Assembly (NCBI GenBank): GCA_913054445.1
Contig: CAJXIK010000098.1
Span: 1-7,228 of the forward strand
Length of the DNA: 7,228 bases
Direction: 5' to 3'
DNA from: an uncultured Bermanella sp.
GTDB taxonomy: Bacteria; Pseudomonadota; Gammaproteobacteria; Pseudomonadales; Oceanobacteraceae
The translations under genes were made by a program, and so were the position numbers. The notes beneath the pieces were generated by a model. It did no database searches, had not been told where the DNA came from, and saw only the letters and a program-made list of their open reading frames with translations. Within the stretch, counting starts at the first letter, position 1. Every line of letters starts with the position of its first letter. Shown here in pieces: positions 1 to 5,993 of this stretch.

Positions 1-1419
1 CTCATATTCAACACCCCTGCTGCCATCATATTAAGCTGCTCATTATTACCCTGTACCTTTGTCTTGAAACAAGCCACCCGCATCGACACGAGCCTCAGCA
101 TCGGCAATTTTATCTTATTACTATATATTGCTTGGCAGCTCGCTTACCTAGCATGGCCCAACGAGGTCTTCGCGCTCGACACCCTAGGCGTGGTAATGGC
201 CACCACCACGCTCATTTTCTTTGCCAGCATGAGCATGATGCTGCCCTACTTCCGACGCCCACCGAAACTTGAGGTATCCACCACAGGCAAGCGTAATAGT
301 TTATTTTTATCTCATATAAGCCACGAATTACGCAGCCCAATGAACGGTGTACTGGGAATGTCTGAGCTATTAAATGAGACCCCGCTAAGCCATACCCAGC
401 GAGATTATGTGGAAACCATTCAAAACTCGGGCGCAGATATATTGCGCATGATCGATCGCATCAGCGATTATGCCAGAATCACCTCCGGACGCTTGCAACT
501 GGAAGAGAGCCGAGTGGATCTCGGGAAATTGCTGGAAAATACCCTGCTACGCTTTCAACACAGCGCCAACCAAAAGAACATAGAACTGGTCTTAGACCTA
601 GCGCCGAGCATCCCCCAACACATAATGATCGATGAGCGCCGCCTGCATACCCTAGTCGATTTCTTATTAGAAAAGGCCGTCGTCCATACCGAACACGGAG
701 AGGTAGAGCTGCGCATCCGCTGGCAGTCTCAGCAGGGCCAGCCACACTTATTGTTCGCCATACGGGACACCAGCGACGGCATGCATAAAGAAGAGCTAAA
801 GGCCTTATTCCTACGCACGGATAACTCAACAGATGAGGTACCGGTCAGCGGGATAGGCATGGATCTGTGCAAACAGCTCGTGAAATTAATGGGCGGCGAG
901 CTGTATGTGGAGAGCACCCCTGGCCTCGGCAGTACCTTTAGCTTCTCCACGCCGTTTAGCCTCACCGCCGCCGCCGTTGACGAGTCTAACCAGCAGGATC
1001 TCTTGCAAGGGCTCTCCATGCTCATCGTGGACGACAACAGCACCCTTAGGAAAGTCATACAGGGCTATGCCAAGAGCTGGGGCATGCACGCCGATACCAC
1101 CTATGGCGGCAAAGAAGCGTTGGCCATGTTGCGCAACCAGGCCAACCTAAAAACCCCTTACGACATCATTCTCATCGACCAAAATATGCCCATCATGGAT
1201 GGTTTTCAGCTAGCCAAGCACATCCAGCAAGACCCTGAGGTCAATCACCAACTATTGAAAATCATGCTCACCGGCCAGGCCATCTCCAGCCAGCAGCAGA
1301 GCGTGATACAGGCTGGCATTCACCAGGTGGTTGATAAACCGGTGAGCGCACGGGCACTGCAACAGGTGCTGGCACAACGTATTCAGCAAAGAAACGTCAT
1401 GAAGTCGTCTTATTCTTGA
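1..1419 (+). CDS. Hybrid sensor histidine kinase, membrane-bound, 5' partial (HisKA - degenerate HATPase - REC)
   Basis: The reading frame is open to the left edge, and the first in-window start-like codon (TTG at 64) has no ribosome binding site, so I read this as a gene whose 5' end lies outside. Counting residues from base 1 (472 visible), hydrophobic segments lie at about 2-20, 34-53 and 62-84, implying a multi-pass membrane sensor. A short linker leads to a HisKA dimerisation domain with the H-box SHELRSP (phosphoacceptor His108). The ATPase domain (about 205-320) is divergent: the usual N-box asparagines are Phe221 and Lys225, the G1 box reads DTSDGM and the G2 box GIGMDL. The C-terminal receiver domain (about 338-462) is complete, with Asp344/Asp345, phosphoacceptor Asp393, Thr424 and Lys446. 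Family knowledge: such hybrids pass phosphate His to Asp, often on to a separate Hpt protein. The signal and partner are unknown. Domain assignment is firm; catalytic competence is doubtful. Confidence 0.9.
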   Translation, partial: LIFNTPAAIILSCSLLPCTFVLKQATRIDTSLSIGNFILLLYIAWQLAYLAWPNEVFALDTLGVVMATTTLIFFASMSMMLPYFRRPPKLEVSTTGKRNSLFLSHISHELRSPMNGVLGMSELLNETPLSHTQRDYVETIQNSGADILRMIDRISDYARITSGRLQLEESRVDLGKLLENTLLRFQHSANQKNIELVLDLAPSIPQHIMIDERRLHTLVDFLLEKAVVHTEHGEVELRIRWQSQQGQPHLLFAIRDTSDGMHKEELKALFLRTDNSTDEVPVSGIGMDLCKQLVKLMGGELYVESTPGLGSTFSFSTPFSLTAAAVDESNQQDLLQGLSMLIVDDNSTLRKVIQGYAKSWGMHADTTYGGKEALAMLRNQANLKTPYDIILIDQNMPIMDGFQLAKHIQQDPEVNHQLLKIMLTGQAISSQQQSVIQAGIHQVVDKPVSARALQQVLAQRIQQRNVMKSSYS

Positions 1420-1492
1420 TCTTAAACATGCACCACCAAGTGAAATTGTTTAACATGACGGCCGCCACTCACCAACATTGGGGTCTTCCACT

Positions 1493-2131
1493 ATGCGCTC
1501 ACTCTCAGCCATCGATAAGTTCATCGACCATGTGGACAGTGCTTTAAAAACCCTCGCCCCGGGCGCTTCCAGCGCACACCGTGTTTCCCCCGCTCAAGCC
1601 GAACCCCACGCCCAGTTGGATGCGCCACAGCAGAAACACGCCGCCGGATTAATGCGCATCAACCACAGTGGTGAGGTGTGCGCCCAAGCCCTGTACCGCG
1701 GGCAATCTCTGAGCGCGCGCCTGCCGGAGGTTCGTGCAGCTATGGAAGAAGCCGCCGCGGAAGAGGTCGATCACTTGGTATGGTGCGAACAGCGCCTCGG
1801 CGAACTCAATAGCCACAGCAGCATCTTAAACCCAGCCTTCTATGCCATGTCCTATTCGGTGGGGGCGCTGGCGGGTGCCTTAGGGGATAAGTGGAGCCTA
1901 GGATTTGTGGCCGCCACCGAACATCAGGTCTGTGCCCACTTAAGTGCCCACCTAGAGCAACTACCCGAACAAGATTTACGCAGCCGCGCCATCTTAGAGG
2001 GCATGTACGAGGACGAGCTAAGGCATGCCACCACCGCCATAGAGGCCGGTGGCGTGGTCTTCCCTGGCTGGTTTCAAGCTGGCATGACTATTATGTCTAA
2101 GGTCATGACCAAGACCTGTTACCGCATCTGA
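1493..2131 (+). CDS. coq7: 5-demethoxyubiquinone hydroxylase, di-iron Coq7 protein
   Basis: This enzyme hydroxylates demethoxyubiquinol, the penultimate step of ubiquinone synthesis, as a membrane-associated di-iron monooxygenase. The protein is 212 residues from the ATG at 1493, close to the usual length of about 215 in Pseudomonas. All six expected iron ligands are visible: Glu61 (in INHSGEVCAQ), Glu91 and His94 (EEVDH), Glu143 (ATEHQV), and Glu175 with His178 (ELRH). The C-terminus KVMTKTCYRI is typical of the family. I prefer ATG 1493 to an in-frame TTG at 1478: it gives the usual N-terminal pattern of a short lead into AIDKFIDHVDSAL, and a modest TGGGG lies about 9 bases upstream. The gene is separated by 73 bp from the kinase gene and could share its transcript. 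It converges with the OsmC gene, 9 bp away. Having Coq7 rather than the flavin enzyme UbiF argues against an enteric host. Confidence 0.96.
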   Translation: MRSLSAIDKFIDHVDSALKTLAPGASSAHRVSPAQAEPHAQLDAPQQKHAAGLMRINHSGEVCAQALYRGQSLSARLPEVRAAMEEAAAEEVDHLVWCEQRLGELNSHSSILNPAFYAMSYSVGALAGALGDKWSLGFVAATEHQVCAHLSAHLEQLPEQDLRSRAILEGMYEDELRHATTAIEAGGVVFPGWFQAGMTIMSKVMTKTCYRI

Positions 2132-2140
2132 CAAACTCGC

Positions 2141-2575
2141 CTATGAAGCCTGCTCACTCAGTTCGACAATCTCATAGTCATGGCTAATCTCTACCCCGCC
2201 TTTTTCCAGCATGATACTGGCCGAGCAATATTTCTCGGCCGAGAGTGCCACCGCACGCTTCACCTGAGCGTCTTTTAAGTGGTAACCCGTGACGATGAAA
2301 TGCATGTGAATCTTAGTGAACACACTGGGCACCGCATCGGCACGCTGGGCATCTAACTCGGCCACACAATCCACCACGTCTTGGCGAGATTTTTTCAGAA
2401 TGCTCATGACATCGAAGCTGCTACAGCCCCCAAGGCCCATCAGCAACATCTCCATGGGACGCACCCCCATGTTACGACCACCGTGATCTTCGGGGCCGTC
2501 CATGACCACACAATGGCCACTGCCCGATTCGGCCAGAAACATGGCATCTTTAACCCACTTAACACTCGTCTTCAT
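2141..2575 (-). CDS. yhfA: OsmC/Ohr family protein, YhfA type
   Basis: The 144-residue protein matches the E. coli YhfA subgroup of the OsmC family along its whole length. Recognisable stretches are VKWV near the start, GGCSSFDVMSILKKSRQDVV, HFIVTGYHLKDA, and LSAEKYCSASIMLEK. The two conserved cysteines are present (Cys51 in GGCSS and Cys117 in EKYCSA). In OsmC and Ohr these form the thiol pair that reduces organic hydroperoxides, but the YhfA subgroup has no well-established substrate, so peroxidase activity is inference. The protein should be cytoplasmic; no signal peptide is seen. The start is supported by a GGAAG ribosome binding site 10 bases upstream of the ATG at 2575. The gene is divergent from crp, as yhfA is next to crp in E. 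coli and the homologous gene next to vfr in Pseudomonas. No clear -10/-35 pair of its own could be assigned. Confidence 0.93.
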   Translation of the reverse strand: MKTSVKWVKDAMFLAESGSGHCVVMDGPEDHGGRNMGVRPMEMLLMGLGGCSSFDVMSILKKSRQDVVDCVAELDAQRADAVPSVFTKIHMHFIVTGYHLKDAQVKRAVALSAEKYCSASIMLEKGGVEISHDYEIVELSEQAS

Positions 2576-2626
2576 AATTTCAATACTTCCACAGCCGATT
2601 TCAGCATAAAAAGGTACGTTTAAAGC

Positions 2627-2695
2627 TGGCTAGATTACCATAAACAGCCAGCCGCCATGCACTGCAATTAAGCGCCACAGCCCGTGGCTAGATTA
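2627..2695. repeat. 11-bp direct repeat in the yhfA-crp intergenic region
   Basis: TGGCTAGATTA occurs at 2627-2637 and again, unchanged, at 2685-2695, a period of 58 bases. On the minus strand it reads TAATCTAGCCA, and the copy nearer crp overlaps a GATAAT hexamer that resembles a -10 box for the OsmC gene, though no good -35 accompanies it. The pair could be a regulator's binding sites or a chance repeat. The sequence alone does not decide. Confidence 0.5.
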
Positions 2696-2830
2696 TCGCC
2701 AACACACGACCTTCTACCTAGGCGAAGTAAGACGCGGCTCTCAAATTGGCATCTTTACCGAACATTTATGCCTTTCGCCCCTAGGTTATTCACCTATTCC
2801 CCGCAATCTGTGCATAATCACTCGGCTTAG

Positions 2831-2839
2831 TGCTATAAA
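2831..2839 (+). promoter_or_regulatory. Extended -10 promoter element for crp
   Basis: TGC followed by TATAAA gives a full TGn extended -10 with five of six bases of the TATAAT consensus. The matching -35 region (around 2809-2816) is poor, which is tolerated at extended -10 promoters. Transcription would begin near 2846, leaving a leader of about 30 bases before the crp ATG. This is prediction from motif alone. Confidence 0.55.
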
Positions 2840-2876
2840 CAATAATGAATATAGATTTAATGGTTGCGGTCAATAT

Positions 2877-3548
2877 ATGAATACAGGGTTAAGGGCAGAT
2901 AAACATAAACATTTGGATTATTTCTTATCTCAATGTCATCGTCGTCGTTATCCTGCGCGCAGTACCATTATCTATGCTGGCGACAAGAGCGACTCGCTTT
3001 TTTATATCACCAAAGGCTCTGTCACCGTGATCATCGAGGACGATGATGGTCGCGAGATGATCATGGCCTACCTCAACGAAGGGGACTTCTTTGGGGAGAT
3101 GGGCCTGTTCGATGAGATGAATCCGCGCTCGGCCTGGATTAAAGCCAAGGTTGAATGTGAAGTGGCCGAGATCAGCTATAACAAGTTCCGCGAGATCAGC
3201 GCGCAGGAACCCAAGATCCTCTATTTCATCGGCGAACAGATGGCCAGCCGCCTGCGTAAAACCACCCGCAAGGTTGGTGACTTAGCATTTCTCGATGTCA
3301 CCGGTCGCGTGGCCCGGGCCTTACTGGATTTAAGCCAGGAGCCGGATGCCATGACCCACCCAGACGGCATGCAGATTAAAATCACACGCCAAGAAATCGG
3401 CCGCATCGTGGGTTGCTCCCGCGAGATGGTAGGGCGCGTACTAAAGGTGCTGGAAGAACAGGGCCTAGTGGGTGTGAAGGGCAAGACCATGGTGGTATTT
3501 GGTGCGCGCAACGCCGCCACGCTCCCCAGCCGTAAAGAAACCCTGTAG
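2877..3548 (+). CDS. crp: cAMP receptor protein (Crp/Vfr type) global transcriptional regulator
   Basis: The protein is 223 residues, and most of its sequence is shared with Pseudomonas Vfr and E. coli CRP. The N-terminal cyclic-nucleotide domain (about 15-130) has the phosphate-binding cassette with Glu74, Arg84 and Ser85 (FFGEMGL to PRSAW). Thr129 and Thr130 lie at the start of the long dimerisation helix RKVGDLAFLDVTGRVAR, so cAMP binding is expected. The C-terminal winged helix-turn-helix (about 165-210) has the recognition helix GCSREMVGRVLK with Arg182, Glu183 and Arg187, the residues that read TGTGA half-sites in E. coli CRP. The tail NAATLPSRKETL extends past the usual Vfr end. ATG 2877 gives the family's N-terminus (KHLDYFLSQCHRRRY), but no strong Shine-Dalgarno precedes it. 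The frame stays open upstream, so a slightly earlier start is not excluded. The gene is divergent from yhfA and is followed on the same strand by the HD-GYP gene. Confidence 0.97.
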   Translation: MNTGLRADKHKHLDYFLSQCHRRRYPARSTIIYAGDKSDSLFYITKGSVTVIIEDDDGREMIMAYLNEGDFFGEMGLFDEMNPRSAWIKAKVECEVAEISYNKFREISAQEPKILYFIGEQMASRLRKTTRKVGDLAFLDVTGRVARALLDLSQEPDAMTHPDGMQIKITRQEIGRIVGCSREMVGRVLKVLEEQGLVGVKGKTMVVFGARNAATLPSRKETL

Positions 3549-3556
3549 CACTCTCA

Positions 3557-3630
3557 ATACCCTAGCAACACCCTCACGCATACGGTCTATACTCAACTCA
3601 ACAGATCAGTGAGTGCAGGTGCTAGGGTAT
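3557..3630 (+). promoter_or_regulatory. 11-bp perfect inverted repeat covering the HD-GYP start region
   Basis: ATACCCTAGCA (3557-3567) and its exact reverse complement TGCTAGGGTAT (3620-3630) bracket most of the crp to HD-GYP gap. A second, inner pair, CTCAC (3573-3577) and GTGAG (3609-3613), could stack above it with small internal loops. In RNA the right arm includes the AU of the start codon, and the likely Shine-Dalgarno AGG (3617-3619) would sit in the internal loop. Readthrough transcripts from crp could therefore fold so as to limit translation. There is no T tract after it, so it is not an ordinary intrinsic terminator. Alternatively it is a DNA operator with widely spaced arms. The repeat itself is certain; the role is inferred. 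Confidence 0.6.
3588..3593 (+). promoter_or_regulatory. Candidate -10 element for the HD-GYP gene
   Basis: TATACT matches five of six consensus -10 bases. The hexamer 17 bases upstream, GCAACA (3565-3570), matches only three of six -35 bases, so the promoter is tentative. If real, transcription would start near 3600, downstream of the left arm of the inverted repeat, and would give a leader unable to form the long hairpin. Confidence 0.35.
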
Positions 3631-5158
3631 GGACGATTCAATATTCGCAGACGAACCCGAACCATCGCGCACATCTCGCCAGAGTGAAGACTTCTGGCAT
3701 ATCTTGCTGGTGGACGATGAGGCAGGAGTTCACCAGGTCACCGAGATGGTGCTGCGCGATTTTCACTTCGATGGCCGCGCCCTAAAGGTTAGCAATGCCT
3801 ACAGCGCCAAGGAAGCCCTGGCGCTCATGGCGCAACACGACGATTTTGCTCTGGCCATAGTAGATGTGGTGATGGAAACCGACGAAGCAGGCCTAGAGCT
3901 CGTGCGCCATATTCGCTCGGTACAGCACAACCACTACACGCGCTTAGTGTTGCGCACCGGGCAACCGGGCCAGGCCCCAGAAGAAGAGATCATCCTCGCC
4001 TACGACATCGACGACTACAAGGACAAAACCGAACTCACCAGCAATAAACTGCTCACCCTACTCTATTCCGCCCTGCGCTCATACCGTGATATCTGTGTCC
4101 TAGACCAGCACAGGCGCAGCTTAGAGCAGGTGGTGCTGGCCAGCACCGAAATCTTCGAAGCCCACAACTTGTCTATCTTCGCCTCGGCGGTGCTGCGCCA
4201 AATATGCAACTTACTGCATATCAACGGGGCTTTATTTTACTGTACTAGCCTTAACCAAGACCTCGAAGCATCGCAAGACTTCCGCGTCTTGGCGGCCTCC
4301 GGCGACATGTCTGAGTACACCACTAAGCAGCGCAGTGAGCTACCCCAAACCGTCAACCACGCCTTCGATCACGCCTTGCGAGATAAGCAGTCCTTTAGCC
4401 AAGAAGGTGCCTACACAGGCTATTTCTCCACCAGCCATGGCGGAGAGAACCTGCTGTATGTCTCCCTCGAGCATGAGCTCAGCGACATCGACATGCAGTT
4501 ACTGGATATCTATGCCAGCAACGTGGCGCTAACCTATGAAAATTTACTGCTCAAGGAAGAGATCCTCGCCAGCCAAAAAGAATTGGCCTATATATTAGGC
4601 GAAGCGGTGGAGCAACGCTCCAAGGAAACCGGTAGCCATGTGAAGCGGGTGGCTCACTTCAGCTATTTACTGGCATTGGAATACGGCCTAGATCAGGCCC
4701 AAGCTGATTTAATTAAATTGGCCAGCCCACTGCATGATGTGGGTAAGATTGCCATTCCCGATCACATATTAAAGAAACCGGGCAAGCTCACCCCTGATGA
4801 ATGGGAGGTAATGCAAAGCCATGCCCAGCTGGGGGCTGACTTATTAAAGAGTGACGACAACGAGGTACTGAAGATGGGCGCGATCATCGCCGCTCAGCAC
4901 CATGAACACTGGCAGGGTGGGGGCTACCCTAAAGGCTTAAAAGGCGAAGAAATTCACATCGCCGGGCGCATTACCGCACTGGCCGATGTCTTCGATGCCC
5001 TAGGTTGTCAGCGTTGTTACAAGAAATCCTGGCCAATGACAGACATAATAGAAGAAATAGACGCGAAAAAAGGCAAGCAATTTGACCCTAGGCTAGTGGA
5101 GGTGCTGCACAAAAACCTAGATGCGATGTTTGCCATTCGCGATGCCTTTCCCGAGTAA
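3629..5158 (+). CDS. Response regulator with DUF3369 and HD-GYP domains, predicted cyclic di-GMP phosphodiesterase
   Basis: The protein is 509 residues. The N-terminal receiver domain (about 22-150) has Asp29/Asp30, phosphoacceptor Asp79 (AIVDV), Thr110 and probably Lys133. The middle (about 160-320) resembles the GAF-like DUF3369 domain usually found with this receiver type, followed by a helical linker. The HD-GYP domain (about 320-500) has every metal ligand expected from solved HD-GYP structures: Glu333, His337, the His369-Asp370 pair, His398, His424, His425 and Asp453. It also has HDVGKIAIPD, GGGYPKGLKG and the late GKQFDPRLVEV. The protein should therefore hydrolyse cyclic di-GMP in the cytoplasm when phosphorylated, lowering the level of that messenger. 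One departure is Gln429 where HD-GYP proteins commonly have Asp (WQGGGYP). A weak AGG lies 9 bases before the ATG. The cognate kinase is unknown; the hybrid kinase at the left edge is a candidate by proximity only. The gene converges with trpC, 11 bp away. Confidence 0.93.
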   Translation: MDDSIFADEPEPSRTSRQSEDFWHILLVDDEAGVHQVTEMVLRDFHFDGRALKVSNAYSAKEALALMAQHDDFALAIVDVVMETDEAGLELVRHIRSVQHNHYTRLVLRTGQPGQAPEEEIILAYDIDDYKDKTELTSNKLLTLLYSALRSYRDICVLDQHRRSLEQVVLASTEIFEAHNLSIFASAVLRQICNLLHINGALFYCTSLNQDLEASQDFRVLAASGDMSEYTTKQRSELPQTVNHAFDHALRDKQSFSQEGAYTGYFSTSHGGENLLYVSLEHELSDIDMQLLDIYASNVALTYENLLLKEEILASQKELAYILGEAVEQRSKETGSHVKRVAHFSYLLALEYGLDQAQADLIKLASPLHDVGKIAIPDHILKKPGKLTPDEWEVMQSHAQLGADLLKSDDNEVLKMGAIIAAQHHEHWQGGGYPKGLKGEEIHIAGRITALADVFDALGCQRCYKKSWPMTDIIEEIDAKKGKQFDPRLVEVLHKNLDAMFAIRDAFPE

Positions 5159-5169
5159 AGCCTGCCCGC

Positions 5170-5964
5170 TTAGAAAAATAATGCTTTAAGTTGCGCCCCC
5201 GGATCGGCGGCACGCATGAAGGTCTCGCCCACCAAGAAACTGTGTACATTTTTTTCACGCATGGCGTTCACATCATTCGCATCCATGATGCCACTTTCGG
5301 TGACCAGCAGAGTGCCCTCGGGAATACGCGGCAATAGGTTAAAGGTGGTATCCAGCGTCACCTCGAAGGTATGCAGGTTGCGGTTATTAATGCCCAACAA
5401 GGGCGCAGGCAAGCTGAGGGCGCGCTCAAACTCGGCCTCATCGTGCACCTCGACCAATACGTCCATACCCAGCTCGCGGGCACAGTCGTCTAGCTCTTTC
5501 ATTTGCGCATCCGCTAGGGCCGAGACGATTAACAGGATGCAATCGGCTCCCATGGCTCTGGCTTCCACAATTTGATAAGGGTCTACCATGAAGTCTTTGC
5601 GCAACACAGGCAAAGAACAAGCGGCTCGAGCCTGTACTAGGTAGTCATCTGCCCCCTGAAAAAAGTCCACATCGGTGAGCACCGACAGGCAGGCGGCACC
5701 ACCTGCCTCATACGACTGGGCAATCTCGCTGGGCACGAAGTGTTCACGTAACACTCCCTTGCTGGGCGAGGCCTTCTTTATTTCGCTGATCACCGCCGCC
5801 TGGCCGCTGGCGATCTTGCTCTCCAAGGCTTGCTTAAAGCCACGACAGGCATCCTGGTTGTTGGCCTGGGCCAGCAGCGTGTTGATGGAAACCTGGGCAG
5901 AATGTGCTTTCACTTCCTGCCACTTGCGGTCGATGATCTTCTTTAAAATCGTTGGGGTATTCAT
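5170..5964 (-). CDS. trpC: Indole-3-glycerol phosphate synthase, monofunctional
   Basis: TrpC closes the ring of carboxyphenylamino-deoxyribulose phosphate to give indole-3-glycerol phosphate in tryptophan synthesis. The 264-residue protein is a single TIM barrel of normal length. The expected catalytic and binding residues are visible: Glu61 and Lys63 (ISEIKKASPSKG), Lys123 (LRKDFMVDPYQ), Glu172 (LVEVH), Asn194 (GINNRNLHTF), and Glu223-Ser224 (VTESGI). The phosphate-binding LVGETFMRA follows near the C-terminus. No TrpF domain is fused to it, unlike in enterics and vibrios. The gene lies 29 bp downstream of trpD on the same strand and is almost certainly co-transcribed with it. Only a weak ribosome binding site (GCGAG) precedes its ATG, so translation may partly depend on that of trpD. 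The family fit over the first 70 residues supports the chosen start. Confidence 0.97.
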   Translation of the reverse strand: MNTPTILKKIIDRKWQEVKAHSAQVSINTLLAQANNQDACRGFKQALESKIASGQAAVISEIKKASPSKGVLREHFVPSEIAQSYEAGGAACLSVLTDVDFFQGADDYLVQARAACSLPVLRKDFMVDPYQIVEARAMGADCILLIVSALADAQMKELDDCARELGMDVLVEVHDEAEFERALSLPAPLLGINNRNLHTFEVTLDTTFNLLPRIPEGTLLVTESGIMDANDVNAMREKNVHSFLVGETFMRAADPGAQLKALFF

Positions 5965-5993
5965 CTTGTTCTCGCTAACATTCGGCGTGGCGT

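Larger units (their letters stand above)
2576..2876. other. Divergent intergenic region between yhfA and crp
   Basis: These 301 bases hold no gene that I can support. On the minus-strand side is the GGAAG ribosome binding site of the OsmC gene (2586-2590). The middle holds an 11-bp direct repeat, TGGCTAGATTA, at 2627-2637 and 2685-2695. Further right GGCGAA (2721-2726) and TTCGCC (2774-2779) form a loose inverted repeat with a long loop. On the crp side there is an extended -10 element at 2831-2839. A weaker CATAAT (2813-2818) preceded by TTCACC at an 18-base spacing (2789-2794) could be a second promoter. The region becomes AT-rich just before crp. No intrinsic terminator and no canonical Crp operator (TGTGA-N6-TCACA) was found. 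Confidence 0.7.

Noticed and set aside
479..1089. Several open frames on the minus strand across the kinase gene
   Set aside because: They overlap one another and the coding kinase, and show no recognisable domains.
905..1150. 81-codon open frame on the plus strand inside the kinase gene
   Set aside because: It is an out-of-frame shadow over the linker and receiver domain of the kinase, with low-complexity Pro/Ser composition.
1478..1492. TTG at 1478 as the coq7 start
   Set aside because: It adds five residues not expected from the family and would place the TGGGG ribosome-site candidate inside the gene; ATG 1493 fits better.
2381..2623. 80-codon open frame on the plus strand
   Set aside because: It lies antisense to the well-supported OsmC gene, has a histidine-rich composition typical of shadow frames, and has no ribosome binding site.
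2809..2822. Crp-like operator (TGTGC then TCACT) before crp, suggesting autoregulation
   Set aside because: The half-sites are separated by four bases, not the six that the TGTGA-N6-TCACA site needs, and each half has a mismatch.
3557..3630. Intrinsic terminator for crp
   Set aside because: The 11-bp stem has a very long loop and is followed by coding sequence, not a T tract.
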